From an uncultured Porphyromonadaceae bacterium (GTDB taxonomy: Bacteria > Bacteroidota > Bacteroidia > Bacteroidales > Muribaculaceae), in the NCBI GenBank assembly GCA_947177685.1, contig CAMWVE010000001.1, forward strand, positions 62,001-126,000: a DNA stretch of 64,000 bases. Reading direction: 5' to 3'. The position numbers and the translations under genes are program-made. The number at the start of each line of letters is the position of its first letter. Within the stretch, counting starts at the first letter, position 1. Below are positions 8,506 to 18,028 of this stretch, piece after piece. A model generated the notes under the pieces. That model did not search any database, had not been told where the DNA came from, and saw only the letters and a program-made list of their open reading frames with translations.

Positions 8506-9930
8506 ATGCGTCTACTTACATTTGCAGCACTTTCGCTTTCAAGCGTAATCATTTCTTCAGCTGCCGAAAACAATTTTTCAAAGACTTCCGCTCCGGATGA
8601 TGTAATCCTTCACGCATGGTCTTGGTCATTCAATACCATTGCTGATAACATGAAGGATATTGCTGAAGCCGGATATGATTTTGTTCAGACTTCGCCTGCC
8701 CAGACTTGTTTTGTAGGCGATAATGGAGGAATGGCATTATTCAGCCAGCCCGGTGATTCGGTGCAAGGCAAGTGGTATTACTATTATCAGCCTACTGACT
8801 GGAAAATAGGTAATTACATGCTCGGAAGCCGTGAGGATTTCAAGGCTATGTGTGACAGTGCCTATAAATATAATGTGAAAGTGCTGGTTGATGTGCTGCC
8901 TAATCACACAGCTATCGATCACACAGCGGTGCTTCCGTCGCTCGACAATGCTGTTGGTGGTCATGAAAATCTGTTCCATGCCAACGGATTCCACAATATC
9001 ACCAAGTGGAACGACCGCTACGAATGTACTACGGGCATGATGGGCGGATTGCCTGACGTAAACACAGAAAATCCTGATTTTCAGTATTATTATCTTCAAT
9101 ATGTCAATGACCTTATTAATCTTGGTGCGCGAGGCTTCCGCTATGACACTGCCAAGCACATTGGTTTGCCTTCAGATCCTCTGGATGCCAAATCCTCAAG
9201 GAATAATTTCTGGCAGATTGCCACTGGTCGAGAGGGTGTAAAGGGTCTGTCGCTGCTTATGCCTGACTCACTCTTTATCTACGGTGAGGTTCTTCAGGAC
9301 AAAAATGTCAAGGAGAAGGAATATGCTGAATACATTGGTCAGACGGCGAGTGCCTACGGACACAATCTGCGTGATGCCCTCAATGCCGGAACATTCAGTG
9401 ACACTCAGTTGATTCCGTGGAATCATCCGGTTGATGCAGTCCATCTTGTCACTTGGGTGGAGTCACATGACACCTACTGCAACGCGCATGAATCAGCCGG
9501 CATGACCGACGACCAGATACGCATGGGTTGGGTATTCCTGACTTCACGCAAAGGTGGTACACCGCTGTTTTTCTCACGTCCGGCAGGAAGCACACGCGAG
9601 AACTACTGGGGTAATAACCGAATTGGCGAGCGTGGCAACGATGAGTTCAAACATCCTGAGGTGATAGCTGCCAATAAATTCCGTCATGCCATGGCTGGAG
9701 AGTCCGAGAAAATTGAGTCAGTAGAAAATGGAAAACTGGCTGTGATTAACCGTGGTGACAAAGGTGTTGCCATCATCAATTTCTCCGATTCTCCGGTGAA
9801 ATCGTTCAAAGCTGCCACGTCGCTGCCTGACGGCACATATACCGATCATGTTCATGGCACTACATTTACAGTGAAAAAGGGCGAAATCAAGGGTAGTGTC
9901 TCTCCCCTAACCTCCTATATTATTTACTAA
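8506..9930 (+). CDS. Secreted alpha-amylase (GH13)
   Basis: A 474-residue protein with a signal peptide (residues 1-20, ending SSAAEN). It hydrolyses internal alpha-1,4 bonds of starch or glycogen. The GH13 barrel regions are intact: VDVLPNHTA (region I), GFRYDTAKH with nucleophile Asp214, YGEVL with acid Glu261, and VESHDT with Asp322. A short C-terminal beta domain ends the protein. The mature N-terminus carries no lipoprotein Cys, so it is probably periplasmic or released. A pullulanase follows 12 bp downstream, so the pair should debranch and cut starch-type glucans together. No susC/susD pair is adjacent. Confidence 0.93.
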   Translation: MRLLTFAALSLSSVIISSAAENNFSKTSAPDDVILHAWSWSFNTIADNMKDIAEAGYDFVQTSPAQTCFVGDNGGMALFSQPGDSVQGKWYYYYQPTDWKIGNYMLGSREDFKAMCDSAYKYNVKVLVDVLPNHTAIDHTAVLPSLDNAVGGHENLFHANGFHNITKWNDRYECTTGMMGGLPDVNTENPDFQYYYLQYVNDLINLGARGFRYDTAKHIGLPSDPLDAKSSRNNFWQIATGREGVKGLSLLMPDSLFIYGEVLQDKNVKEKEYAEYIGQTASAYGHNLRDALNAGTFSDTQLIPWNHPVDAVHLVTWVESHDTYCNAHESAGMTDDQIRMGWVFLTSRKGGTPLFFSRPAGSTRENYWGNNRIGERGNDEFKHPEVIAANKFRHAMAGESEKIESVENGKLAVINRGDKGVAIINFSDSPVKSFKAATSLPDGTYTDHVHGTTFTVKKGEIKGSVSPLTSYIIY

Positions 9931-9942
9931 TTAAAATGACTG

Positions 9943-11964
9943 ATGAATAAGAGTATAGCTTCTTTTTGCACATATTTTTTTACTGCAAGCACCCTGATGA
10001 TGTCAGCACCCGTACTTTCAGCGTTCAATAAGGTAGATGACAGCCTATTGGCAGCTTTGCCATCGTATAACGGCACTGACCTTGAGCTTGCGGTTAATGA
10101 CAAAGGTACATTCTTCACCCTTTGGTCGCCTGAGGCACAGGCTGTTAAGGTGAATATCTATGACAGCAACAATGCTCCGGATGCATCGCGAGTGCTTGAA
10201 ATGAGCAGAAGTGAAAATGGGACATGGCGCGTGTCTGTGCCTGAGAAACTTTATGGTAAATTCTACACATTTCAGGTGAAGTATGACGGTAAGTGGCTCA
10301 AGGAAACACCGGGCGTGTGGGCTAAGGCTGTGGGTGTTAACGGTCATCGTGCAGCCATAATCGATTTCAGCACAACCAATCCTGAGGGATGGTCAGCTGA
10401 CAAGGGTCCCGAACTGAAGAATATCACCGATGCCGTCATATATGAGATGCACCATCGCGACTTCTCCGTTCACCCTTCAAGCGGCATTGTCAACAAAGGG
10501 AAATTCCTTGCGCTGACCGAGGATGAGACACGATCTACATTGGGTGATCCTACAGGCATCGACCACCTCAAGGAGTTAGGAATCACACATGTGCATATTC
10601 TTCCGTCGTATGATTACAATAGTGTAGATGAATCGAATCTACCCTCAAATCAGTATAACTGGGGATATGATCCTATCAATTATAATGCTCCTGAGGGTTC
10701 ATACTCCACCAATCCGATGGATCCTGCAACCCGCATAAAGGAGATGAAGCAGATGGTGAAAGCGCTGCATGATGCCGGCATAGGTGTTGTGATGGATGTT
10801 GTTTATAACCACACCGGAGCCAATGATGACTCAAACTTCTCGCTCACAGCACCGAATTACTACTACCGCCATCGCACTGACGGCAGTTACAGCGATGCAT
10901 CGGGATGTGGTAACGAAACTGCCTCAGACCGTCAGCAGATGCAGAATTTCATTGTTAACTCAGTGAAATACTGGGCTGATGAGTTTCACATCGATGGTTT
11001 CCGGTTTGACCTGATGGCAATTCATGACACTGAAACCATGAACAGGGTTGCACGAGAGCTTAAGGAAATCAATCCGTCGATATTTGTTTATGGCGAAGGT
11101 TGGACGGCAGGTGATTCTCCCCTACCCGTTGAACGCCGTGCGCTTAAGGAAAACGTGTCAGCTATGCCTGATGTAGCGGTTTTCAGTGATGATATCCGTG
11201 ATGCTGTCAAAGGTCATTACAGCAACGCTGCTGACCGCGGCTTCGCCACCGGCAAACCGGGTAACGAGGAGACAATCAAGATTGGCATCGTGGCTTCTAC
11301 CGCGCACCCGCAGGTAGATTACACCAAGGGAAACAACTCGAAGTTCGCATACGCATCCGCACCCACACAGATTATCAACTATGTGTCATGTCACGATGAT
11401 CTGACACTGACCGACAAGCTCGCAAAATCTATGCCCGGAAGCAGTGAAGAACAGCGCCAGCGTGCTGCAAAACTGGCTCAGACAATAGTCTTTACATCGC
11501 AGGGTACACCGTTCATGTTCGCCGGTGAGGAGATTTTCCGTGACAAGAAAGGTGTGCATAATTCCTACAAATCACCTGACTCAATAAATGCCATTGACTG
11601 GACTCTCAAACACCGTAATGCCGAACTGTTCAACTACTATCAGCAGCTGATTAAATTGCGCAAGTCGCATCCGGCATTCCGCATGACCACTGCCGAGGAT
11701 ATAGCCCGTAATATCAAATTTGACAAAGTCAGTGAACCGAACCTTGTATCATACTCAATTCTCAACAATGCCAATGGCGATGAGTGGAAAGAAATCAAGA
11801 TTATACTGAACGGATCAGATGAAGAACGGATGGTAAAATTACCTAAGGGAGAATGGGTAATAATTGCCTCGGATGGCAAAATAGATGTGGACGGAATGGG
11901 TCAGAGCAAAGGCGGCAACACAAAAATTGCACCTGTTTCTGCGTATATCGTTGCCCGAAAATAA
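9943..11964 (+). CDS. pulA: Type I pullulanase (GH13_14), secreted
   Basis: A 673-residue debranching enzyme that cuts alpha-1,6 bonds in pullulan, amylopectin or glycogen. An N-terminal signal-like hydrophobic stretch (residues 3-27) is followed by a CBM48-type beta domain (about 40-130) and the GH13 barrel. YNWGYDP at residues 238-244 is the signature of type I pullulanases. Catalytic residues are Asp356 (GFRFDLMA), Glu385 (YGEGW) and Asp485 (SCHDD). It is translationally close to the upstream alpha-amylase, so the two form an operon that ends at a hairpin. Confidence 0.93.
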   Translation: MNKSIASFCTYFFTASTLMMSAPVLSAFNKVDDSLLAALPSYNGTDLELAVNDKGTFFTLWSPEAQAVKVNIYDSNNAPDASRVLEMSRSENGTWRVSVPEKLYGKFYTFQVKYDGKWLKETPGVWAKAVGVNGHRAAIIDFSTTNPEGWSADKGPELKNITDAVIYEMHHRDFSVHPSSGIVNKGKFLALTEDETRSTLGDPTGIDHLKELGITHVHILPSYDYNSVDESNLPSNQYNWGYDPINYNAPEGSYSTNPMDPATRIKEMKQMVKALHDAGIGVVMDVVYNHTGANDDSNFSLTAPNYYYRHRTDGSYSDASGCGNETASDRQQMQNFIVNSVKYWADEFHIDGFRFDLMAIHDTETMNRVARELKEINPSIFVYGEGWTAGDSPLPVERRALKENVSAMPDVAVFSDDIRDAVKGHYSNAADRGFATGKPGNEETIKIGIVASTAHPQVDYTKGNNSKFAYASAPTQIINYVSCHDDLTLTDKLAKSMPGSSEEQRQRAAKLAQTIVFTSQGTPFMFAGEEIFRDKKGVHNSYKSPDSINAIDWTLKHRNAELFNYYQQLIKLRKSHPAFRMTTAEDIARNIKFDKVSEPNLVSYSILNNANGDEWKEIKIILNGSDEERMVKLPKGEWVIIASDGKIDVDGMGQSKGGNTKIAPVSAYIVARK

Positions 11965-11986
11965 TATCTTATTGAAATATAATTTC

Positions 11987-12029
11987 AGACAATCGTTAAA
12001 CCATAGCGTTTGGCGATTGTCTAATTTTT
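11987..12029 (+). terminator. Intrinsic terminator after the pullulanase
   Basis: The stem 11987-12001 pairs with 12008-12022 (15 bp with two G-U pairs and a 6-base loop), followed by AATTTTTAT. It separates the amylase/pullulanase pair from the SIMPL-domain gene. Confidence 0.8.
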
Positions 12030-12052
12030 ATAACCCCATAATATAATTAATC

Positions 12053-12763
12053 ATGTCGAAATTCAAAGTCATTGTAGCTGCCGTCATCCTTGCGATTGGT
12101 ATGATTGGACTCGGATTATGTATCCGCAGCGGAATAAATTCCATTTCACAGCAGTCGCGTACGGTGTCAGTCCGCGGTCTGGCAGAACGTGAGGTAAGTG
12201 CCAACAAAGTAACTTGGCCCATAGTCTACAAAATTGTAGGCAACGACCTGTCATCGCTCTACAACGAGATTCAGCGAAACAACAAATCAATCATTAAATA
12301 TCTGACAGACAATGGCGTGAAGGAGTCGGAAATCAGTGTGAACGCACCTGAGATATATGACCGTTTGGCAGACCGTTACACATCAGTGGGTCGCTATGAC
12401 GACAGATATAATGTGACCTCGGTGTTGGTTGTAGTATCTTCAGACGTGGATCGAATCCGTCAGCTTATTGCCAATCAGGGAGAACTGCTGAAAGAAGGAA
12501 TTGTAGTTACGGATGGTGGCTATCAATATCAGGTTCAGTTTGAGTTCACCGATCTCAACCTTATTAAACCTGAAATGATTGCGCAGGCAACAGCCAACGC
12601 GCGCGAAGCAGGCGAACGGTTCGCTAAGGACTCAGAAAGTACTCTCGGTAAAATCAAAACAGCTGATCAGGGACAGTTCTCCATAACCGACCGTGACCCT
12701 AACACTCCGTTTATCAAGCGGATAAGAGTGGTGACACGCATTGATTTCTATTTGGAGGACTGA
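12053..12763 (+). CDS. SIMPL domain-containing protein (DUF541, YggE-like)
   Basis: A 236-residue protein with one N-terminal membrane-spanning or signal-anchor helix (residues 5-23) and a SIMPL/DUF541 domain over the rest (VSVRGLAEREVSANKVTW, then the regularly spaced beta/alpha pattern ending RVVTRIDFYLED). It should face the periplasm, anchored in the inner membrane. Related proteins (E. coli YggE, BP26) form oligomeric rings and have been linked to oxidative stress, but the biochemical role is unsettled. It is monocistronic and convergent with mutL. Confidence 0.85.
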   Translation: MSKFKVIVAAVILAIGMIGLGLCIRSGINSISQQSRTVSVRGLAEREVSANKVTWPIVYKIVGNDLSSLYNEIQRNNKSIIKYLTDNGVKESEISVNAPEIYDRLADRYTSVGRYDDRYNVTSVLVVVSSDVDRIRQLIANQGELLKEGIVVTDGGYQYQVQFEFTDLNLIKPEMIAQATANAREAGERFAKDSESTLGKIKTADQGQFSITDRDPNTPFIKRIRVVTRIDFYLED

Positions 12764-12808
12764 TTCTCCACCCTACCCACTTCTTTCATTGAAGCGGTCC
12801 GAGAGCGC

Positions 12809-14707
12809 TCAGTTGAACAGTTTGACTATGTCGCTGAACGAGATTGTAGTTACCACGAGATTGCCGGAAGGCGTATAGGTGGGTGACGGCAGTCGGAAAA
12901 GCTCATTAACGAGGTGAGTCATTTCGTTAACTGACAGAGCTTTACCTGACGGGATTGCCGAAACAGCCGCTAAAGACAATGCGAGGGAGCGTGACAGGTC
13001 GTTTTCTGCCACTTCGCCCCCTTCGGCAACATGTTCAAGAATTTTCATCAGCGATTCAACAGGATTGTTATTCCCCAGAGTGGCAGGGATGCCGGTGATA
13101 GATCGGTTTTCTCCCTGCTGCTCAATTTCAAAACCAATATCCTTCAGATTATCGATTATGCTGTCAAGCAGAATTTCCTGTGCGGCGGTGAGTGTCAGCG
13201 GCTCAGGGAAAATCAACTGCTGTGAGTTGACCTTTCCGGTTGATATCGAGTCGATTATGCGGCTGAAAAGAATCAGCAGATGTGCCCTGTGCTGATCAAT
13301 TAACATTAATCCTGACTGCGCCGGGGAAACAATATATTTATTATTTAGTTGGAACAGTTCGTGAGTCGATGATTCCATGACATCATCATTGCCGAACAGA
13401 TGTGTTGACCGGCTCACCTCTGCGTCATCAAAATCTTTCATAGAATTGATGGCACTGCTGCGTATCACCTCCGCTGACGGCTCCAGGCGGCGTTCAAAAC
13501 CCTCATAGAGTTTCTCCCAATCACCTGAAATATTGCCGAGCGCACGGTTCAGTGAGCTACCGCGAACCGACACACTCTTTGAAGGCGATGCCGGGGTCTG
13601 CGAAGCAAAAGGATTAAACGAAGTGTTTACTTTTACATCGTAATCAGCCTGAGAATCAGGGCTGAATGCCGGTATCTCCGGCGAATCATCGCGGTCGAAA
13701 TCAATAGATGGCACAGCATTGAATTTGCCGAGAGCCTCCCGAACAGCCGCTACAAGAATCTGCCAGATGGGCTGCTCGTTTTCAAACTTTATTTCGTTTT
13801 TTGTGGGGTGGATATTGACATCAATTGTGGCAGGATCCACCGTGAAGTTCAGGAAGTAGTTTGGTTGCACGTCGGCAGCAATCAATTTGTCGTAGCATAG
13901 CATCACTGCCTTGTGGAAATATGGGTGGCGCATGTTGCGTCCGTTCACAAACAGATATTGCAGCGCTCCCCTTTTACGGGCGTTTTCAGGCAGACCCACG
14001 AATCCGGAAATCTTCACAAGAACGGTGTCGACCTCGATGGGGATAAGTTGTTTTTCAACAGTTTTACCGAATAACTGACCGATGCGCATTTTCAACGAGC
14101 CCCGCATTAGCTGGTGAACTACAGTGCCATTATGTGTCAGTTCAAAGTCGATTGATGGGTTGACCAATGCCAGACGTTCAAACTCATGCACGATATTGCT
14201 CAGTTCCACAGCATCTTTTTTCAAGAATTTGCGACGTGCCGGGACATTGAAAAAGAGGTTTTTGACCATCATGTTTGAGCCGCGCGATGCTGTGCAAGGC
14301 TCTTGAACCTCCACTTTTGATCCGCTGATAACTATGCGCGTTCCCAGAGATTCCTCCTCAGGTTTGGTGACAAGTTCCACCTGTGAAACAGCGCAGATCG
14401 ATGCAAGCGCCTCGCCACGGAAACCCATGGTGTGGAGAGTGAAAAGGTCGTCAGCCACATTGATTTTTGAGGTGGAGTGACGTTCAAAAGCGAGTCGGGC
14501 ATCAGTAGCCGACATGCCACAGCCGTTATCAACCACCTGTATCAGAGTGCGTCCGGCATCTTTTATTACAATCTTTACTGAGGTAGCTCCTGCATCGACA
14601 GCATTTTCCACAAGTTCCTTGACTACCGAGGCAGGTCGCTGAATAACCTCGCCGGCGGCAATCTGGTTCGCTACTGAATCAGGCAGAAGTTTGATTATGT
14701 CACTCAT
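12809..14707 (-). CDS. mutL: DNA mismatch repair protein MutL
   Basis: A 632-residue protein. The N-terminal GHKL ATPase carries ELVENAVDAG, DNGCGM and GFRGEALASI. A variable acidic linker covers roughly residues 340-430, and a C-terminal dimerisation domain follows. MutL links MutS mismatch recognition to strand incision. In the C-terminal domain the position of the endonuclease motif DQHA-x2-E-x4-E reads DQHRAHLLILFSR, without the glutamates, so the canonical nicking site is not present. It is the last gene of a five-gene minus-strand operon, 8 bp after prfC. Confidence 0.95.
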   Translation of the reverse strand: MSDIIKLLPDSVANQIAAGEVIQRPASVVKELVENAVDAGATSVKIVIKDAGRTLIQVVDNGCGMSATDARLAFERHSTSKINVADDLFTLHTMGFRGEALASICAVSQVELVTKPEEESLGTRIVISGSKVEVQEPCTASRGSNMMVKNLFFNVPARRKFLKKDAVELSNIVHEFERLALVNPSIDFELTHNGTVVHQLMRGSLKMRIGQLFGKTVEKQLIPIEVDTVLVKISGFVGLPENARKRGALQYLFVNGRNMRHPYFHKAVMLCYDKLIAADVQPNYFLNFTVDPATIDVNIHPTKNEIKFENEQPIWQILVAAVREALGKFNAVPSIDFDRDDSPEIPAFSPDSQADYDVKVNTSFNPFASQTPASPSKSVSVRGSSLNRALGNISGDWEKLYEGFERRLEPSAEVIRSSAINSMKDFDDAEVSRSTHLFGNDDVMESSTHELFQLNNKYIVSPAQSGLMLIDQHRAHLLILFSRIIDSISTGKVNSQQLIFPEPLTLTAAQEILLDSIIDNLKDIGFEIEQQGENRSITGIPATLGNNNPVESLMKILEHVAEGGEVAENDLSRSLALSLAAVSAIPSGKALSVNEMTHLVNELFRLPSPTYTPSGNLVVTTISFSDIVKLFN

Positions 14708-14715
14708 GGGTCAAA

Positions 14716-16296
14716 CTAAAACTCTGAGGTGAAGTGGAATTTTATCTTCGGGAAGTCAGACTGAGCCATTTGCAGAACGTAGTTGGAGTCAGCGAGGAAC
14801 ACGTCACGTCCTTCGCGGTCAACTGCCATGAACTGATGCTTGCGCTTTTTGAAAGCTGCGAGAGCTTCAGGATCATCACTCTCAATCCAACATGCCTTGT
14901 AGAGCGAGATGGGTTCCCACCGACATTGCGCGCCATATTCATGAAGCAAACGATATTGAATAACTTCAAACTGGAGCTGACCCACGGTTCCGATGATTTT
15001 GCGACCGTTGAACTGATTGATGAACAACTGAGCAACACCTTCATCCATAAGCTGTTGTATGCCTTTTTCAAGTTGCTTCGACTTCATGGGGTCAGTGTTT
15101 TCGATATATTTGAACATTTCAGGCGAGAAGCTTGGCAATCCCTTGAAGTGCAGTTCCTCACCTTCAGTCAGTGTGTCACCGATTTTGAAATTGCCGGTGT
15201 CCGGAATACCGACAATGTCGCCCGGAAAAGCCTCGTCGACAATATTCTTTTTCTGAGCCATGAAAGCGGTGGGAGCGGCAAAACGCATCATCTTGCCTGA
15301 ACGGATGTGCTTGTAGTTGGCGTTACGTTCGAATTTACCGGAGCATACCTTCACGAAGGCGATGCAGCTGCGGTGATTTGGATCCATATTTGCGTGAATC
15401 TTGAACACAAAACCGGTAAAATTCTCCTCCTCAGGCTTAATTTCGCGCTCTTCAGCATGAGTTGAGCGCGGTTCTGGTGCAATTTTCACAAAACAGTCAA
15501 GCAACTCCTTGACACCAAACGTGTTAAGTGCAGAGCCGAAAAATACGGGCGCCAATTTCCCTTCGAGGTAACGATTGACGTCGAATTCCGGGTATACACC
15601 TTCAATCAGTTCAAGATCCTCACGCAGCTTGGCAGCATCAGTTTCACCTACAAGTTCGTCGATACGAGAATCATTTATGTCACTGATTTCCACGCGCTCT
15701 GTAACTCGCTGTTTGTTAGGAGTAAACAGGTCAAGCGAGTGCTCATAAATATTATAAACACCTTTGAACTTCGCACCTATGTTGATGGGCCAGCTCAAGG
15801 GACGAACATTGATTTTCAGTTCCGCTTCAAGTTCGTCAAGGATTTCAAACGGGTCGCGACCCTCGCGGTCGAGTTTGTTCACGAAGATTATCACCGGAGT
15901 GTTGCGCATGCGGCACACCTCCATCAATTTGCGTGTCTGCATCTCTACACCTTTAGCTACATCGACCACGATAATTACTGAATCGACGGCTGTCAGTGTG
16001 CGATATGTGTCCTCAGCAAAATCCTGATGACCGGGGGTGTCGAGGATGTTGATTTTGTAATCGCCATAGTTAAAGCCCATTACCGAAGTGGCTACCGAAA
16101 TACCGCGCTGTTTCTCAATTTCCATCCAGTCAGAAGTGGCGGTTTTCTTGATTTTGTTCGATTTGACAGCTCCGGCAATGTGTATGGCGCCACCGAACAG
16201 CAGGAGTTTCTCGGTGAGGGTGGTCTTACCTGCGTCAGGGTGCGAGATTATGGCGAAAGTGCGACGGCGGCTTATTTCATCTGTTAAATTTGACAT
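14716..16296 (-). CDS. prfC: Peptide chain release factor 3
   Basis: A 526-residue translational GTPase that recycles RF1/RF2 from the ribosome after termination. The P-loop reads HPDAGKTT (residues 19-26), and switch and G motifs DTPGHQDF and NKLD follow. [14 protein letters not shown] is the RF3-type G2 region. Length and full-length similarity to RF3, rather than EF-G, are clear from the absence of domain IV. Its start is 13 bp after rfbD and its stop is 8 bp before mutL, consistent with a housekeeping operon. Confidence 0.95.
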   Translation of the reverse strand: MSNLTDEISRRRTFAIISHPDAGKTTLTEKLLLFGGAIHIAGAVKSNKIKKTATSDWMEIEKQRGISVATSVMGFNYGDYKINILDTPGHQDFAEDTYRTLTAVDSVIIVVDVAKGVEMQTRKLMEVCRMRNTPVIIFVNKLDREGRDPFEILDELEAELKINVRPLSWPINIGAKFKGVYNIYEHSLDLFTPNKQRVTERVEISDINDSRIDELVGETDAAKLREDLELIEGVYPEFDVNRYLEGKLAPVFFGSALNTFGVKELLDCFVKIAPEPRSTHAEEREIKPEEENFTGFVFKIHANMDPNHRSCIAFVKVCSGKFERNANYKHIRSGKMMRFAAPTAFMAQKKNIVDEAFPGDIVGIPDTGNFKIGDTLTEGEELHFKGLPSFSPEMFKYIENTDPMKSKQLEKGIQQLMDEGVAQLFINQFNGRKIIGTVGQLQFEVIQYRLLHEYGAQCRWEPISLYKACWIESDDPEALAAFKKRKHQFMAVDREGRDVFLADSNYVLQMAQSDFPKIKFHFTSEF

Positions 16297-16309
16297 GTCG
16301 TTTTCTTGT

Positions 16310-17182
16310 TTAGGGTTCGGGGGTTATGTCATCCATTTTTCCGATACATTCGGCAAGCGATTCCTCCCAGTGGGGGATTGCGACGCCGTAGGTGGCTTTG
16401 ATGCGGTTACGGTCAAGCACACAATAATATGGTCGGGAAGCACCTTGGGGGAACTCATCCGACATGATAGGAGTGATCTTGACTTTAGTGTTACGGGTCA
16501 AACGAGCTATGGCTTTAGCGAAGTCATACCACGACGCAACGCCTTCGGATGTAAAATGATAAATACCTGAAACCCATTGATTTGACTTAATTATTTTGAG
16601 TATAGCTTTAGCGACATCACCGGCATAAGTGGGTGAACCGATCTGGTCACACACAACCTTTACCTCAGGCTGGCTATTGAAAAGCCGGAGCATGGTGCGG
16701 ACAAAATTACGTCCGTAAGGAGAGTAAAGCCATGCCGTACGGATGATTATGCTCTCCGGTGCAAGTGCAATCAGGGCTGTCTCACCCTTGCGCTTGGTGG
16801 TGCCGTATTGCGAGATGGGGTTCACCTTGTCAGATTCGCGGTAAGGGCGGTGGGCTGTTCCGTCAAACACATAGTCGGTTGAGATGTGGATTACCTTTGC
16901 ACCACCTGCATCGGCTGCCATTGCCACATTTTTAACTGCAATGAAATTCAGTGCCGAACACTCAAGTTTCTCATCCTCGGCGCGCTCCACATCAGTGTAT
17001 GCGGCGCAGTTGATGATGTGGGTTATTTCGTTGTCAATCACGAAATTCTCCACAGCCTTCTGGTCGGTTATGTCAAGTTCTTGCTTGTCAGTATAGATAA
17101 CGGAATCGGGCAGTTCTTTGTCGAAAAGCAGCTTCAGCTCTCTGCCGAGTTGCCCGTTGGCGCCGGTTACTAATATCTTCAT
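16310..17182 (-). CDS. rfbD: dTDP-4-dehydrorhamnose reductase
   Basis: A 290-residue extended SDR. The Rossmann glycine motif [10 protein letters not shown] is at residues 7-16, with [10 protein letters not shown] and the catalytic YxxxK (YGTTKRKGE). These are diagnostic of RfbD/RmlD, which carries out the last, NAD(P)H-dependent step of dTDP-L-rhamnose synthesis for surface glycans. The partner genes rfbA, rfbB and rfbC are not in the window. It sits inside an operon with a porin, a solute-binding protein, prfC and mutL, with 13-bp gaps. Confidence 0.92.
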   Translation of the reverse strand: MKILVTGANGQLGRELKLLFDKELPDSVIYTDKQELDITDQKAVENFVIDNEITHIINCAAYTDVERAEDEKLECSALNFIAVKNVAMAADAGGAKVIHISTDYVFDGTAHRPYRESDKVNPISQYGTTKRKGETALIALAPESIIIRTAWLYSPYGRNFVRTMLRLFNSQPEVKVVCDQIGSPTYAGDVAKAILKIIKSNQWVSGIYHFTSEGVASWYDFAKAIARLTRNTKVKITPIMSDEFPQGASRPYYCVLDRNRIKATYGVAIPHWEESLAECIGKMDDITPEP

Positions 17183-17195
17183 ATCAGGGGAACTT

Positions 17196-18020
17196 TTAAT
17201 TCAAATTATATTTTTCAAGCAGTTTAGGATAGTCAGGTGACGACTTGAAATCAGACAGCCAGATGTTGATGGAGTCGCGCAACGGTTCTGAGCCGGGAGC
17301 GAGTACCCATCCCTGAAACTGATTGAATGAAATGGGAGTGGAAATGTCAAGGTCAGGATAGACGATCTTTATCTGACTTGCCTGACGCTGATTCATAACC
17401 ACTTGTTTAATCTGACCCATTGATGTCATCATACCTAACTGCTCCGCTCCATAGCTATGATTGTCAATGACATGTATGGAGTCACCTATTTCATGTGCAA
17501 GATTACGCAGTCGGTCAGCGAATGGTGAGCCATGGGCAATCCAAACCGAGTCACCGGCGAGGATATGCTGGGAAAATTCAATTACGGAGTCAGTGCCGGG
17601 GGTGTGTCTGCGCACGAGCACCTGTTTGTCAAGGTAAACGGGGTCAGTAATCAGGAACTCCTCCTTTATGCGTGATGTGGCAGGAATGTCAGAAATCACT
17701 ATGTCATAACGTCCCTCTTTCAGCGCATCGAAAGCCGCGGAGGGCGAACTGAATGCGGAAATCTGCAACGGACGGTTATGCTGTGCCGCAATGGTGCGGA
17801 TCAAATCATAGTGAAATCCTGAAAGCGTGTCAAGGCGTGTGGAAATTCCAAGAGGCGACAGTTCAATCGCCACATTGATGGTGTCACCTTCAGCGCGTCG
17901 GTCATCGCCGGGTATTGATTCGTTGGAGCATTTTCGAAGCATGAACATGAGAATGATAACAACTGCCAATCCTATCAGATAGCCTGTTGCCGAACCTTTT
18001 TTCAATTGAAGTTTCTTCAT
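17196..18020 (-). CDS. Membrane-anchored periplasmic solute-binding (SBP_bac_3-type) protein
   Basis: A 274-residue protein. A single N-terminal transmembrane helix (residues 12-27, after a basic start) is followed by a family-3 type II binding fold (ELSPLGISTRLDTLSGFHYDLIRTIA, later GRYDIVISDIPAT). The fold binds amino acids or similar small ligands in transporters, and also serves as a sensory module in MltF-like enzymes. No ABC permease or ATPase is adjacent and no lytic transglycosylase domain follows, so the ligand and job are unknown. It is co-transcribed with a porin 8 bp upstream. Confidence 0.75.
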   Translation of the reverse strand: MKKLQLKKGSATGYLIGLAVVIILMFMLRKCSNESIPGDDRRAEGDTINVAIELSPLGISTRLDTLSGFHYDLIRTIAAQHNRPLQISAFSSPSAAFDALKEGRYDIVISDIPATSRIKEEFLITDPVYLDKQVLVRRHTPGTDSVIEFSQHILAGDSVWIAHGSPFADRLRNLAHEIGDSIHVIDNHSYGAEQLGMMTSMGQIKQVVMNQRQASQIKIVYPDLDISTPISFNQFQGWVLAPGSEPLRDSINIWLSDFKSSPDYPKLLEKYNLN

Positions 18021-18028
18021 GACACTTA

